From a virus, in the IMG/VR virus record IMGVR_UViG_2162886007_000060, positions 1 through 44,541 of that record: a stretch of 44,541 nt of DNA; one strand, 5' to 3'. The notes under the pieces are model-generated. The model saw only the letters and a list, made by a program, of their open reading frames with translations, ran no database searches and was not told the origin of the DNA. Positions 14,577-21,819 of the stretch are shown in pieces. Position numbers and translations under genes: made by a program. Numbering within the stretch: the stretch's first letter is position 1; the number at the start of each line of letters is the position of its first letter.

Positions 14577-14803
14577 ACAGTGAAGAACGCAGATACCAAC
14601 GCAAAGATAGACGAACTGCTACTAGTAAACCACAGCTAGAGCATCGCCACTATGCTGTCATTGCGTATGTGATAAAGAACTTCATCGCTACAGACATACG
14701 TGAGGACGTAGCACAGGTGTTTGGTCGTGAACTCAAGCACACCAACCCTAAGTTCGACCGACGCCGCTTCCTTATAGCGTGTGGAGTAGTACGTGATGAC
14801 TAA
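14570..14803 (+). CDS. Small basic helical protein
   Basis: I prefer ATG 14570 (77 residues), which follows GGAGGG at good spacing and overlaps the stop of the membrane protein by a few bases; a start at 14546 is less likely. The product is Arg-rich and helical, ending NPKFDRRRFLIACGVVRDD. A tail of this form, with an FDRxRFLxAC core, is common in short uncharacterised phage proteins. Function unknown. Confidence 0.65.
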   Translation: MLDSEERRYQRKDRRTATSKPQLEHRHYAVIAYVIKNFIATDIREDVAQVFGRELKHTNPKFDRRRFLIACGVVRDD

Positions 14804-15518
14804 AGACAAAGTGCCGCAGCACGTTAAAGATCAGCGTGCTGCGGCTGCTGCTGGTAGAACTGTTGGCAAACGCACCAAGCAACTACGCCACCACCGTGAG
14901 CGTAGTGAGAGCTATGACGTATTCCGTCGCATCAACATGCACAATGGTGACAAAGACGTATGTTGGGAATGGCTCGGCGCTCACGGCACAGGCACACGCG
15001 GTGAAGTACGTCCGCGTGTGTGTATCGACAAGCGTCACTACTACGTCTACCGTGTAGTCTACGAGCTTTATACAGGGTATAAGCTGCAGGAGCGGGAAGT
15101 TGTCCGCCATGCGTGCGACAATTCGTGGTGCTGCAACCCATACCACATGTTGATAGGCTCACAAGCTGACAATGTAGATGACATGCTGCAACGCGAACGC
15201 GTAGGTCTGAAGCACTACCAAATCCGTCGCATCATGCAAGCGTTGGAAGTCGGTTGCACCGCTACTGATGTGTGTGTGATGATGAAACAGGGCTACAACC
15301 TATCACTAGACGAAAGCGTGGTGCGCAAAATCCGTATGCGTGTGATCTACAAGCACATTGACTGGCCGTGGGGTGATGCCTATGCCAACTTGCGCAAGCG
15401 TAGATTGGCAGAGTTGAGAAATCAACGACTTGCATCTGATCCTAAATCTGCTATAATAAGTGATAGTCAACAAGGAGCTACAACACATGGCGAAGAAAAG
15501 GAACGTAAAGATGACTAG
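14796..15518 (+). CDS. HNH endonuclease (free-standing)
   Basis: The 240-residue protein has a basic, Ala/Arg-rich N-terminal arm (to residue 40), then CWEWLGAHGTG (56-66) and a beta-hairpin, then VVRHACDNSWCCNPYHMLIG (102-121). The last carries the His (105), the Asn (114) and the terminal His (117) of the HNH active site. It continues with SQADNVDDM, as in HNH_3-type nucleases, and a C-terminal helical DNA-binding region. These enzymes nick or cut DNA and are often mobile in phages. The ATG at 14796 overlaps the preceding gene. The last 30 codons contain promoter 15430-15457 and look compositionally different, so the C-terminus may have been extended by insertion. Confidence 0.85.
   Translation: MTKDKVPQHVKDQRAAAAAGRTVGKRTKQLRHHRERSESYDVFRRINMHNGDKDVCWEWLGAHGTGTRGEVRPRVCIDKRHYYVYRVVYELYTGYKLQEREVVRHACDNSWCCNPYHMLIGSQADNVDDMLQRERVGLKHYQIRRIMQALEVGCTATDVCVMMKQGYNLSLDESVVRKIRMRVIYKHIDWPWGDAYANLRKRRLAELRNQRLASDPKSAIISDSQQGATTHGEEKERKDD
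15430..15457 (+). promoter_or_regulatory. Early promoter 4, inside the HNH gene end
   Basis: TTGCAT (15430-15435), a 16-bp spacer and a perfect TATAAT (15452-15457) with an extended TGC. It is 30 bp upstream of the ATG at 15487 and lies within the 3' end of the HNH coding sequence. Confidence 0.75.
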
Positions 15519-15954
15519 TCCTGAGAAGAAAGAGCTACCACTCGAAGCACGTGCTATACAATGTATAAATGCATTCCTAGCACCGAAGACCACGCAGGAT
15601 GCAGTAGACCAAGTAGCTGCTGAGTTCTTGACTGCTAACCTACTCCGCACACATGCTGAGAAGCGCTACGAAGCTGCCAAACGTTCTATAGCTGCAGCAC
15701 ATGAAGACAAGATCAATGATGTGCGCAATCGTGCTAGCGAGAGCATGATGAAGTCAACTATCATGCTCTACGGCAGTGATTGGGTGTTGAACTTGAACGC
15801 TAATCGTCCTGCTACACGCTGCGACGTTGATGAGCTACGAACAGAGCTAGTAAGGATGGGAATAAGTGTTGATGTGCTAGACGAGGCAATCGCTAAGGTA
15901 ACAAAGAAGTCTACGCCAGCGTTAGTAATCTCTGTCACTCCCGTTGCGGGGTAA
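15487..15954 (+). CDS. Unknown early protein
   Basis: ATG 15487 follows AAGGAG at 15472-15477; the longer frame from 15460 ignores this. The 155-residue product starts with a basic segment (MAKKRNVKMTSPEKK), followed by helices rich in Ala, Glu and Arg, and ends in a short hydrophobic strand. A perfect dyad copy (15555) lies in its 5' coding part. No family recognised. It opens a new transcription unit (promoter 15430-15457) of small proteins leading to the recombination genes. Confidence 0.7.
   Translation: MAKKRNVKMTSPEKKELPLEARAIQCINAFLAPKTTQDAVDQVAAEFLTANLLRTHAEKRYEAAKRSIAAAHEDKINDVRNRASESMMKSTIMLYGSDWVLNLNANRPATRCDVDELRTELVRMGISVDVLDEAIAKVTKKSTPALVISVTPVAG
15555..15567. promoter_or_regulatory. 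TATACANTGTATA dyad, copy 7 (inside a gene)
   Basis: Perfect copy (TATACAATGTATA) about 68 bp after the ATG at 15487, where it encodes AIQCIN. It lies roughly 100 bp downstream of promoter 15430-15457, a good place for a roadblock. Confidence 0.6.
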
Positions 15955-15959
15955 TACAC

Positions 15960-16385
15960 ATGTCCAATGACGACAACGGCAAAGTCGTCAAGCTGCGCCA
16001 GCCTCAGGTCAACAAGCCTGCGGCTGGCGTTGGCGTTGGCGCGAGTATTGATGAAGCTATCAATCCTAAGTCCTTTATGAACATGTCTGACTTAGAGCAA
16101 GACATGTTCCTACAGCAGCTACGCGAACGTCGCATGCGCGTGGTTGAAGTACTCAAAGCAGCTAAAGCTGCCAAGTCTCAAGCAACTTCAATAGCTGCCA
16201 AGGTCAAGCTAGAACGCAAGATAGATCAGTTGGAGAAGCAACTTGAACGCACCACCAAGGCGCTCGATAAGCTCGAAGAACTTGTATACGATGTGCGTGC
16301 ACTTACTCTCCAACACACTGATACAGACATTACAAGGGTCGCAGATAATGTCAAGATCACCACCGACAACGGAAGCAAGAGCTAG
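15960..16385 (+). CDS. Coiled-coil early protein
   Basis: The 141-residue product has a disordered, charged first 40 residues, a Met/Leu-rich helix, and a strong Lys/Glu/Leu coiled coil (about residues 75-115). It starts 5 bp after the preceding stop. I see no enzymatic motif; an oligomeric accessory factor is plausible. Confidence 0.65.
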   Translation: MSNDDNGKVVKLRQPQVNKPAAGVGVGASIDEAINPKSFMNMSDLEQDMFLQQLRERRMRVVEVLKAAKAAKSQATSIAAKVKLERKIDQLEKQLERTTKALDKLEELVYDVRALTLQHTDTDITRVADNVKITTDNGSKS

Positions 16386-16680
16386 ACTAGCTCGCCTCCG
16401 CTTCAAACAACAAACCACCAAACGTGCACGCATTGACCTGATGCTACAGCCGTTAGTAGCTGCAGCGCTTAAAGGCCCATTCGTGCGTCATCTTGCAGTC
16501 AACGAGCGTGCTGGTCTAATTCAGTTCCGCTTCGCTGGTCGTCGTGTGCAGTATTGGGTAGGTGCACGTAAGCTGCTAGTCAGCAACGCGATAGCTTCTA
16601 CAGTGTATATAGACTACCGACCCGATCAGCTAGTGCGCGATGTAGCTGTGACTAATCCTAACTGTGCTTTCAACTTGTAG
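16348..16680 (+). CDS. Small basic protein
   Basis: I choose ATG 16348 (110 residues) after an AAGGG site at 16333; the frame upstream to 16243 lies inside the coiled-coil gene. The N-terminal third is very Arg-rich (ARARLARLRFKQQTTKRAR) and would suit nucleic-acid binding. The second half is beta-rich (LIQFRFAGRRVQYWVG). It ends at the ribosome site of the next gene. No family recognised. Confidence 0.6.
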   Translation: MSRSPPTTEARARLARLRFKQQTTKRARIDLMLQPLVAAALKGPFVRHLAVNERAGLIQFRFAGRRVQYWVGARKLLVSNAIASTVYIDYRPDQLVRDVAVTNPNCAFNL

Positions 16681-16689
16681 GAGGTTAGT

Positions 16690-16947
16690 ATGGTGAACTA
16701 TGTGCAGCGTGCACGTGATGTACGCTTGCTCGTCAAAGAACACGGTGTCGAGCGCGGCTTAATCAAAGCCGTAGAAAGGCTGAGTGAAGACAACGAGATG
16801 TTGCGTCAGGAAATGGCAGGTGTGGTGAAGACAGTTGATATGATGGCTAACATCGTCGCTGACATATCAACTGTAGGTGCTAAGCTGAAAGACGACTTTA
16901 CTAAGTTGCAACAGAACTTCCGCAGGGGAGAGGAACATGATCTATAA
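16690..16947 (+). CDS. Small coiled-coil protein
   Basis: The 85-residue product follows a strong AGGAGG ribosome site. It is almost entirely helical: a basic first helix, then an Asn/Glu/Met-rich heptad helix to the end. The next gene starts inside its last codons. No function assigned. Confidence 0.65.
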   Translation: MVNYVQRARDVRLLVKEHGVERGLIKAVERLSEDNEMLRQEMAGVVKTVDMMANIVADISTVGAKLKDDFTKLQQNFRRGEEHDL

Positions 16948-17119
16948 GTGTGACGTATGCGGTAAGTTCGTGTCACTAAACAGCGCTGGCGCTGTGCGTA
17001 GACTGCTAACACCTGATAGCCAGTTCACAACTGAAACCTACGAAACACTGTGTAAGCAACATGCAACTAGCGGAGAAGCAAAAGCGGCTTCGCTCGCCGG
17101 GGAGAAAGGCAATGGTTGA
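16937..17119 (+). CDS. 60-residue zinc-knuckle protein
   Basis: The start overlaps the preceding gene. The product opens MIYKCDVCGKFV (Cys-x2-Cys-Gly, the first half of a zinc ribbon) and has one more Cys near residue 40 with a following His (CKQH). This gives a plausible Cys2-CysHis metal site. It ends in a Gly/Ala/Lys-rich tail that overlaps the next gene's start. The family is not recognised. Confidence 0.65.
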   Translation: MIYKCDVCGKFVSLNSAGAVRRLLTPDSQFTTETYETLCKQHATSGEAKAASLAGEKGNG

Positions 17120-17327
17120 CACCTTCAAGACATACAAGCGCAAGTCACGCATCGAACTGCGTCCCTACATACAGGGTGAGAACCTAGACGGTGTTAGCAT
17201 ATCTGCGCCTGATAAGAAGAATGGCTCACCTAAAGTTGGTGATTGGATAGCTCGCAATCCTAAAGATCACAGCGACATGTGGTTGGTGAGTGCTGCATAC
17301 TTCGCTGACAACTATGAGGTGGAGTGA
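17112..17327 (+). CDS. 71-residue conserved-type phage protein
   Basis: ATG 17112 (within AAAGGCAATGG) gives 71 residues; the longer frame lies on the preceding gene. The product reads ELRPYIQGENLDGVSIS, GSPKVGDWIARNP and DMWLVSAAYFADNYEVE, a motif series I associate with a widespread small phage protein of unknown function. Its stop overlaps the next ATG (TGATG). Confidence 0.7.
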   Translation: MVDTFKTYKRKSRIELRPYIQGENLDGVSISAPDKKNGSPKVGDWIARNPKDHSDMWLVSAAYFADNYEVE

Positions 17328-17584
17328 TGAGAGCTTTTACAATGTACAGACGCAATGTACCGAAGGAAACGCATAATGAGCTGCAAGCAAATCCGCCAGA
17401 CATGCCGCAGTTTGAGGGTGTTGTTTGGAGCGACGGTACTTGCACGATACGTTGGTTAACAGCACGCGGCTCGACTGCTGTGTGGTCTAGTATGGATGAC
17501 ATGCTAGCTATCCACGGCCATCCTGAATACGGCAGTGTACTTGTGTGGCATGATGTGATTGAGGGCAAAGCAAATGCTGATTAA
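17327..17584 (+). CDS. 85-residue conserved-type phage protein
   Basis: ATG 17327 overlaps the stop of the preceding gene. The product shows MPQFEGVVWSDGTCTIRW and IHGHPEYGSVLVWHD, a compact beta-strand layout common in small phage proteins of unknown function that sit beside the gene for the protein at 17112. Its end overlaps the start of the Cas4-like nuclease by 11 bp. Confidence 0.7.
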   Translation: MRAFTMYRRNVPKETHNELQANPPDMPQFEGVVWSDGTCTIRWLTARGSTAVWSSMDDMLAIHGHPEYGSVLVWHDVIEGKANAD

Positions 17585-18635
17585 ACCAACCACCGACAAG
17601 ACGCTGCCTTGGGTAGACTACTCCACTCTCTCCGCTGTCAACACCTGTCCTAGATGGGGCCTCATTCACAACTGGCACGGTAAGCACTTGCCTAGTGGTG
17701 TCGAACGCGTGCTGCCGTTGGAAGCGGGTAGAGCTATGCACGATGTGTTTGCCTGTGCTCGCTTGTTCGACCTACTAACTGCCAAACCTGAACTGCGTAA
17801 CAACATCAACGCCTACGCAGTGCGACTACTCACTAACGACATGTACCCTGAGCGTTGGCAACAAGCCATGCGCTACTTCGACACTGGTGAAGACAGTGAA
17901 ACACGTTGTATGCAGATGGCACTCTCGCTGTTGGAAACCAGCGGCTACAGTGACGATCCACGTGACACTCGTCGTACACAGGCCAACCTTGAGAGTGCAG
18001 CTATCTCTTATATCCAACGCTACCCACTAGGCCGCTTCATTCCTATCTGCAACGACGACGCAACACACATCGGCGTTGAAGTACCGTTCGATCTAACTCT
18101 CTACAATGACGACAACAAACCTGTCATCCGTCTAGTAGGTCGCATCGACGCTGTATGCTTGGACACACTGCGTCCTAGCGACAAGACGCCTGAGGTGCAT
18201 GAGAACAAAACCGGCTCGCGTATAGACACCGTGTGGAGTAGTAGCTTCGACACCAGTCATCAAGTCACAGGCTACTGCATAGCTATGTCCTGCGTGCTTA
18301 GTATACCAATCCGCAACGTCGTCATGTGGGGACTGCAGATACCAGTGCCTAAGGCATCTAGCTACACCGATGGCATCATGCGCTACCCAACTAGCCGCAC
18401 TGACGAAGCCATCTACGAGTGGATGCTGTGGGTAGAACACACACTAGAGTTGATAGACAAGTACGAGAGCGATCCTACCAACGCACCAATGTACACTCAC
18501 TCATGCAACCGCTACTTCCGTAGCTGCTCACTCATACCGCTGTGTACTGAGACACGTGAACAGCGCAAGCACATCTTCGACAATGAGATGAAGCAAGAAC
18601 GCTGGTCGCCGTTGGAACAAGACAATCTAATATAG
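17574..18635 (+). CDS. Cas4/RecB-like PD-(D/E)xK nuclease with iron-sulphur cysteines
   Basis: I choose ATG 17574 (353 residues). The protein shows the PDDEXK_1/Cas4 layout. An N-terminal Cys lies in VNTCPRWGL (Cys25) and a His in AGRAMHDVF (His56). Catalytic-type acidic residues are in LVGRIDAV (Asp192) and VHENKTGS (Glu210, Lys212), with Gln230 in the following helix. At the C-terminus three cysteines, CNRYFRSCSLIPLC (311, 318, 324), would complete a 4Fe-4S cluster with Cys25. Such enzymes are 5'-3' ssDNA exonucleases or flap nucleases in recombination and replication. It lies directly upstream of the Sak4-type ATPase, which fits that role. The host or phage target is not determined. Confidence 0.85.
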   Translation: MLIKPTTDKTLPWVDYSTLSAVNTCPRWGLIHNWHGKHLPSGVERVLPLEAGRAMHDVFACARLFDLLTAKPELRNNINAYAVRLLTNDMYPERWQQAMRYFDTGEDSETRCMQMALSLLETSGYSDDPRDTRRTQANLESAAISYIQRYPLGRFIPICNDDATHIGVEVPFDLTLYNDDNKPVIRLVGRIDAVCLDTLRPSDKTPEVHENKTGSRIDTVWSSSFDTSHQVTGYCIAMSCVLSIPIRNVVMWGLQIPVPKASSYTDGIMRYPTSRTDEAIYEWMLWVEHTLELIDKYESDPTNAPMYTHSCNRYFRSCSLIPLCTETREQRKHIFDNEMKQERWSPLEQDNLI

Positions 18636-18641
18636 CAGTAG

Positions 18642-18669
18642 TTGCATGTAATCCTGCATGTGCTATACT
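18642..18669 (+). promoter_or_regulatory. Early promoter 5 (recombination genes)
   Basis: TTGCAT (18642-18647), a 16-bp spacer and TATACT (18664-18669) with extended TGC. The -10 is embedded in a one-mismatch dyad (18664-18676), so dyad binding would block it. Confidence 0.75.
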
Positions 18670-18692
18670 ATGTATAACAATGGGAGACTGTA

Positions 18693-19469
18693 GTGGAACT
18701 GAAGATCGAAAAGCCTACAGACGTACCTGCCCGCATTAGCATGGTGATATGGGGTGACAGCGGCAGTGGCAAGACTACACTAGCTGCAACTGCTCCCGGT
18801 CGCAAACTATTCCTGCTGCTCGATCCTGATGGTGACATGAGTATTCGCAACATGCCTGACTGGCAGCGCATCAATCTTACTAAGGAGAGTAGCGTCGATA
18901 TTGTCAAGGAAGGCATGAAGCCTGACCCTTATACATTGTATAACATGCTCGGTGACTTTGACACCTTGATTGTCGATAGCCTCACCAAGTTCAGCGAACA
19001 TGCGTTGCAGTACGCTGTACGTGTCGCGCCTAAGTCCAGCATCGAGGCTCCCGGCTTGCAAGGGTACGGCTTGCGTAACATCTGCGTGTCGTCGCTCATC
19101 TCCAATGTTCTCCGCATCACAAGTGCATTGAACAAACACGTGATCTTCATTACGCATGAGAAGGACGCTGACAGAAATGACGATGGTGCGATCATCAGCG
19201 TGTCGATGTTGCTCGGTGGGCAACTGCCGAACATCACTAGCAAAGACATTAGTGAGGTGTGGAACCTTCGTGACCATGCTGGCAAACGCTACATTGCTAT
19301 ACGTCCTGAGCGCTTTCGCTCACCGATGAAATCTCGCATGTTCGATATGACAAGTGCTACGAACTTCGAGTGGCGCTACAACTCTAACACTGGCAAAGGT
19401 CCGACGATAGCTGAATGGTGGCAGACATACACCGCCAACAACTACGCTAAGTTACCAGTGCCAAAGTGA
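18693..19469 (+). CDS. Sak4-type RecA-fold ATPase
   Basis: The GTG start at 18693 follows TGGGAG; an ATG at 18680 runs into a stop after four codons. The 258-residue product has a Walker A GDSGSGKTT (21-29), a Walker B-like DTLIVDSLT (about 90-98), and a KHVIFITHE strand (about 150) with a following acidic helix. This is the layout of phage Sak4 or AAA_24 recombinases, which anneal single strands together with an SSB protein. The SSB-like gene follows directly, supporting the pair. Promoter 18642-18669 drives this gene, and a perfect dyad copy lies in its coding sequence (18930). Confidence 0.85.
   Translation: MELKIEKPTDVPARISMVIWGDSGSGKTTLAATAPGRKLFLLLDPDGDMSIRNMPDWQRINLTKESSVDIVKEGMKPDPYTLYNMLGDFDTLIVDSLTKFSEHALQYAVRVAPKSSIEAPGLQGYGLRNICVSSLISNVLRITSALNKHVIFITHEKDADRNDDGAIISVSMLLGGQLPNITSKDISEVWNLRDHAGKRYIAIRPERFRSPMKSRMFDMTSATNFEWRYNSNTGKGPTIAEWWQTYTANNYAKLPVPK
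18930..18942. promoter_or_regulatory. TATACANTGTATA dyad, copy 8 (inside a gene)
   Basis: Perfect copy (TATACATTGTATA) inside the Sak4-type gene, about 265 bp after promoter 18642-18669. It encodes PYTLYN, a different frame from the copies at 11734 and 15555. Confidence 0.6.
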
Positions 19470-19497
19470 CACCCACTACTTATAGTGCTTACCCAAT

Positions 19498-19544
19498 ACA
19501 CACTGAGCTAGCTGTAGCGGCTTGTTAGCTCTCTAATAGTGTGT
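19498..19544 (+). other. Two-tier hairpin in the leader of the SSB-like gene
   Basis: ACACACT (19498-19504) pairs with AGTGTGT (19538-19544), enclosing GAGCTA (19505-19510) paired with TAGCTC (19526-19531). The two stems are contiguous on the 5' side, with a 6-nt bulge on the other. A TGTGTATAAC half-dyad overlaps its 3' end. It may regulate the downstream gene or protect the mRNA. Confidence 0.5.
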
Positions 19545-19580
19545 ATAACTAGAGTGCCGCTCAAACAGAAGGAGGCCCTG

Positions 19581-19988
19581 ATGGGCATACTAAACTTCAG
19601 TCAGAACATTGCAGATGCAGAACCACCTCCGCAGCTACCTGCTGGCGAGTACAAGGCAATCTGCACTGCAGCAGTTGATAAGATGGCAGCATCATCTGGC
19701 AACCCGATGCTGACATTGACCTTGCAAGTGCCGCGTAGTGAGTTCCCTGCAGACTTTGATCCCGGTGATGGTGTTGACGAGTTGACATTCACTCTCAACG
19801 TTGTCAGCCGTGACATTCCTGCAGACCGTTGGCGCATGAAGAACACCTGCAAAGCGTTCGGTGTTCCCATGTCCAACAGTATCGACCCTAACGACTTCGT
19901 AGGTCGTGAGGCTCGCGCTCGTATCCGTATGGGCCTCGATCTGGAAAAAAACCCACGCGCGGAAGTTGGACAGGTATTGCCTCTCTAA
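19581..19988 (+). CDS. SSB-like/DUF669-type single-strand DNA-binding partner
   Basis: ATG 19581 follows AAGGAGG at ideal spacing; the longer frame from 19539 starts upstream of the ribosome site. The 135-residue product has a beta-rich layout (YKAICTAAVDKM, PMLTLTLQVPR, LTFTLNVVSRD) and RWRMKNTCKAFGV, typical of phage proteins that partner the Sak4 ATPase and resemble SSB or DUF669. It probably binds ssDNA for annealing or replication. There is no obvious acidic SSB tail. A near-perfect dyad and a hairpin follow the stop. Confidence 0.7.
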   Translation: MGILNFSQNIADAEPPPQLPAGEYKAICTAAVDKMAASSGNPMLTLTLQVPRSEFPADFDPGDGVDELTFTLNVVSRDIPADRWRMKNTCKAFGVPMSNSIDPNDFVGREARARIRMGLDLEKNPRAEVGQVLPL

Positions 19989-20011
19989 CTTCTACAGTGT
20001 ATAACGACAAA

Positions 20012-20037
20012 GCTAGGTGGCAATGTCGCCACCTAGC
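20012..20037 (+). terminator. Perfect hairpin after the SSB-like gene
   Basis: GCTAGGTGGC (20012-20021) pairs perfectly with GCCACCTAGC (20028-20037) across a 6-nt loop. No T-run follows, so full termination is unlikely. It is preceded by a one-mismatch dyad (19991-20003) just after the stop codon. Confidence 0.55.
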
Positions 20038-20073
20038 ACACCCTAGTAACTCTTACAAGAGGAATTTGCAACA

Positions 20074-20349
20074 ATGGCAGTAGCACCTGTCCGTAATACC
20101 GCTGGCAAGAAGCCAGCAAACCGCGCACCTCAGAAGCGCACCTTCCACTTCTTCCTCAAGGTTGTCGATGAAGCTGGCAATCCCATTCAGGGTGCCAAGC
20201 TGAAGGTTGACCGCATCATCACTGATGCACGTAAGGTCATCGAGTTCATGGACACACCTGATTATGCGGACATGGGCCTTACGCGTGTCAAGCATGAGGT
20301 CATCTCTACTAAACGTGGCGAACAAGACGGAGCTACACAAGTCGGATAG
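20074..20349 (+). CDS. Small basic early protein
   Basis: The 91-residue product follows AGAGGAA. It begins with a Lys/Arg/Pro-rich arm (about 1-22), then has a compact beta-rich part (FHFFLKVVDEAG, LKVDRIITDARK) and a charged tail. It lies between the SSB-like and helicase genes and is probably an accessory in replication or annealing, but no family is recognised. A long hairpin separates it from the helicase gene. Confidence 0.65.
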   Translation: MAVAPVRNTAGKKPANRAPQKRTFHFFLKVVDEAGNPIQGAKLKVDRIITDARKVIEFMDTPDYADMGLTRVKHEVISTKRGEQDGATQVG

Positions 20350-20381
20350 GCTCACAAACACCGAAGCCGATAAGTGTGGGG

Positions 20382-20426
20382 CAGCGCCGCGTGTAGTAGA
20401 GTATCCCCTACGCACATGCGGCGCTG
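20382..20426 (+). terminator. Long hairpin before the helicase gene
   Basis: CAGCGCCGC (20382-20390) pairs perfectly with GCGGCGCTG (20418-20426). The loop contains a partial inner stem (GTGTAG with CTACGCAC). It is followed by TCTATATTAATAA, a weak U/A-rich tail. It could attenuate transcription into the helicase-polymerase pair. Confidence 0.5.
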
Positions 20427-20469
20427 TCTATATTAATAAGCGCGAAACCTAGCGCTGAAAGGACATACA

Positions 20470-21819
20470 ATGGATTTAGACGTTGAACAACAACGTGCAG
20501 TTGACATGTGCACGGACTACACAAAGCGCCTAGTGGCAGTAACAGGTGAAGCTGGCACAGGCAAAACAACAATCATCAAGAACACCTGTGACATACTCTC
20601 AGAACATGCTGGCGGTGGCAACTTCACCATCGCCGCTCCCACCGGCAAAGCTGCTCGCCGCATACGTGAAGCTACTGGCTATCCAGCACAGACTATTCAC
20701 AAGTTGCTAGAGTTTAACAGGCCAGATGTAGATGAAGAAACAGGTGAAGCTACATCTGTCAGTCAGCCTAGCCGAACACGACACCATCCACTCGATCAAC
20801 GCATCATCATCGTAGACGAATATGCAATGGTCAGTACAGGACTGCATCGTGATCTTGTTAGTGCTATTCCTTCTGGCGGTTGTCTACGCGTGTTTGGCGA
20901 TGTACGGCAGCTACCCCCTATAGAGAACAATGACCTAGCTGATCCTACCTCTCCATTCCAACGCTGCTTGGAGATGCCCAACACCTTCACGCTACAAAAC
21001 ATCTACCGCCAAGCCGAAGGCAACGGTATCATCGAAGCTGCGCGGCGCATAACTCGCGGCCAGTTCTTTGGTAGCAATCCTGACGTAGAGATACGACTGC
21101 ACGACGCTGTACTACACAGTCTCTACACCAAGCTCGACGACGACAAGTCAATCGACTGGTGTAGTCTTGACAATCAAATCATATCACCAGCGCGCAAGTC
21201 TGACATAGGTACTATCAGGTTGAACAGCATACTGCAAGCACGCTTCAATCCTGAGATGCCCGGTAAGACAGAACTACCGCGCAACAAGTGGGAGGCTAAG
21301 AACCGTGTCTTTGTATCAATCGGTGACAAGGTTGTATGCAACACCAACAGCTACGATCTACGTGATTATAGCGAGCGTTTCGCTGAGTACGACGCTAATG
21401 GCGTTGGCCTCATTGGCAGCTTTATCCCATGCCCTGATACGAAGCAAATGCTCAATGGTGAAGTCGGACGCATTCTCAACATTGATGAGTATGGTGTCCT
21501 AGAGATTGACTTCGGTGATCGTGTGGTAGAGCTACCACCACGCATCAACGACTACAACATGCGCAAGCGCTTTCACTACCACTACGACCCTCGCAAGGCG
21601 ATTGAGTTAGCATATGCACTCACGACACACAAATGTCAGGGGAGCCAGTATGATAACATCATCTACTGCATGGCTAGTTGTGCGTTCTTTAATCTTAGCC
21701 GTCCTAACTTCTACACTGGTATTACTCGTGCTGCTAAGCACGCAACCATTCTAACAGATCAACGCAGCTTCGCCACATCGCTCAAGTCGATGGGCTGGAA
21801 ACGGAAGAAGACCACATGA
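20470..21819 (+). CDS. SF1 helicase, RecD/Dda type
   Basis: The 449-residue protein has Walker A GEAGTGKTT (26-34), motif Ia APTGKAARRI (56-65), motif II IIIVDEYAMV (112-121), motif III GDVRQLPP (143-150), motif V near ALTTHKCQGSQYDNIIY and motif VI YTGITRAAKHATIL near the end. This complete set fits a RecD2/Dda-like 5'-3' DNA helicase with the UvrD_C_2-type C-terminus. It probably unwinds DNA for phage replication or recombination. Its stop overlaps the polymerase ATG (ATGA), so the two are made together. Its length is close to that of phage Dda. Confidence 0.9.
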   Translation: MDLDVEQQRAVDMCTDYTKRLVAVTGEAGTGKTTIIKNTCDILSEHAGGGNFTIAAPTGKAARRIREATGYPAQTIHKLLEFNRPDVDEETGEATSVSQPSRTRHHPLDQRIIIVDEYAMVSTGLHRDLVSAIPSGGCLRVFGDVRQLPPIENNDLADPTSPFQRCLEMPNTFTLQNIYRQAEGNGIIEAARRITRGQFFGSNPDVEIRLHDAVLHSLYTKLDDDKSIDWCSLDNQIISPARKSDIGTIRLNSILQARFNPEMPGKTELPRNKWEAKNRVFVSIGDKVVCNTNSYDLRDYSERFAEYDANGVGLIGSFIPCPDTKQMLNGEVGRILNIDEYGVLEIDFGDRVVELPPRINDYNMRKRFHYHYDPRKAIELAYALTTHKCQGSQYDNIIYCMASCAFFNLSRPNFYTGITRAAKHATILTDQRSFATSLKSMGWKRKKTT

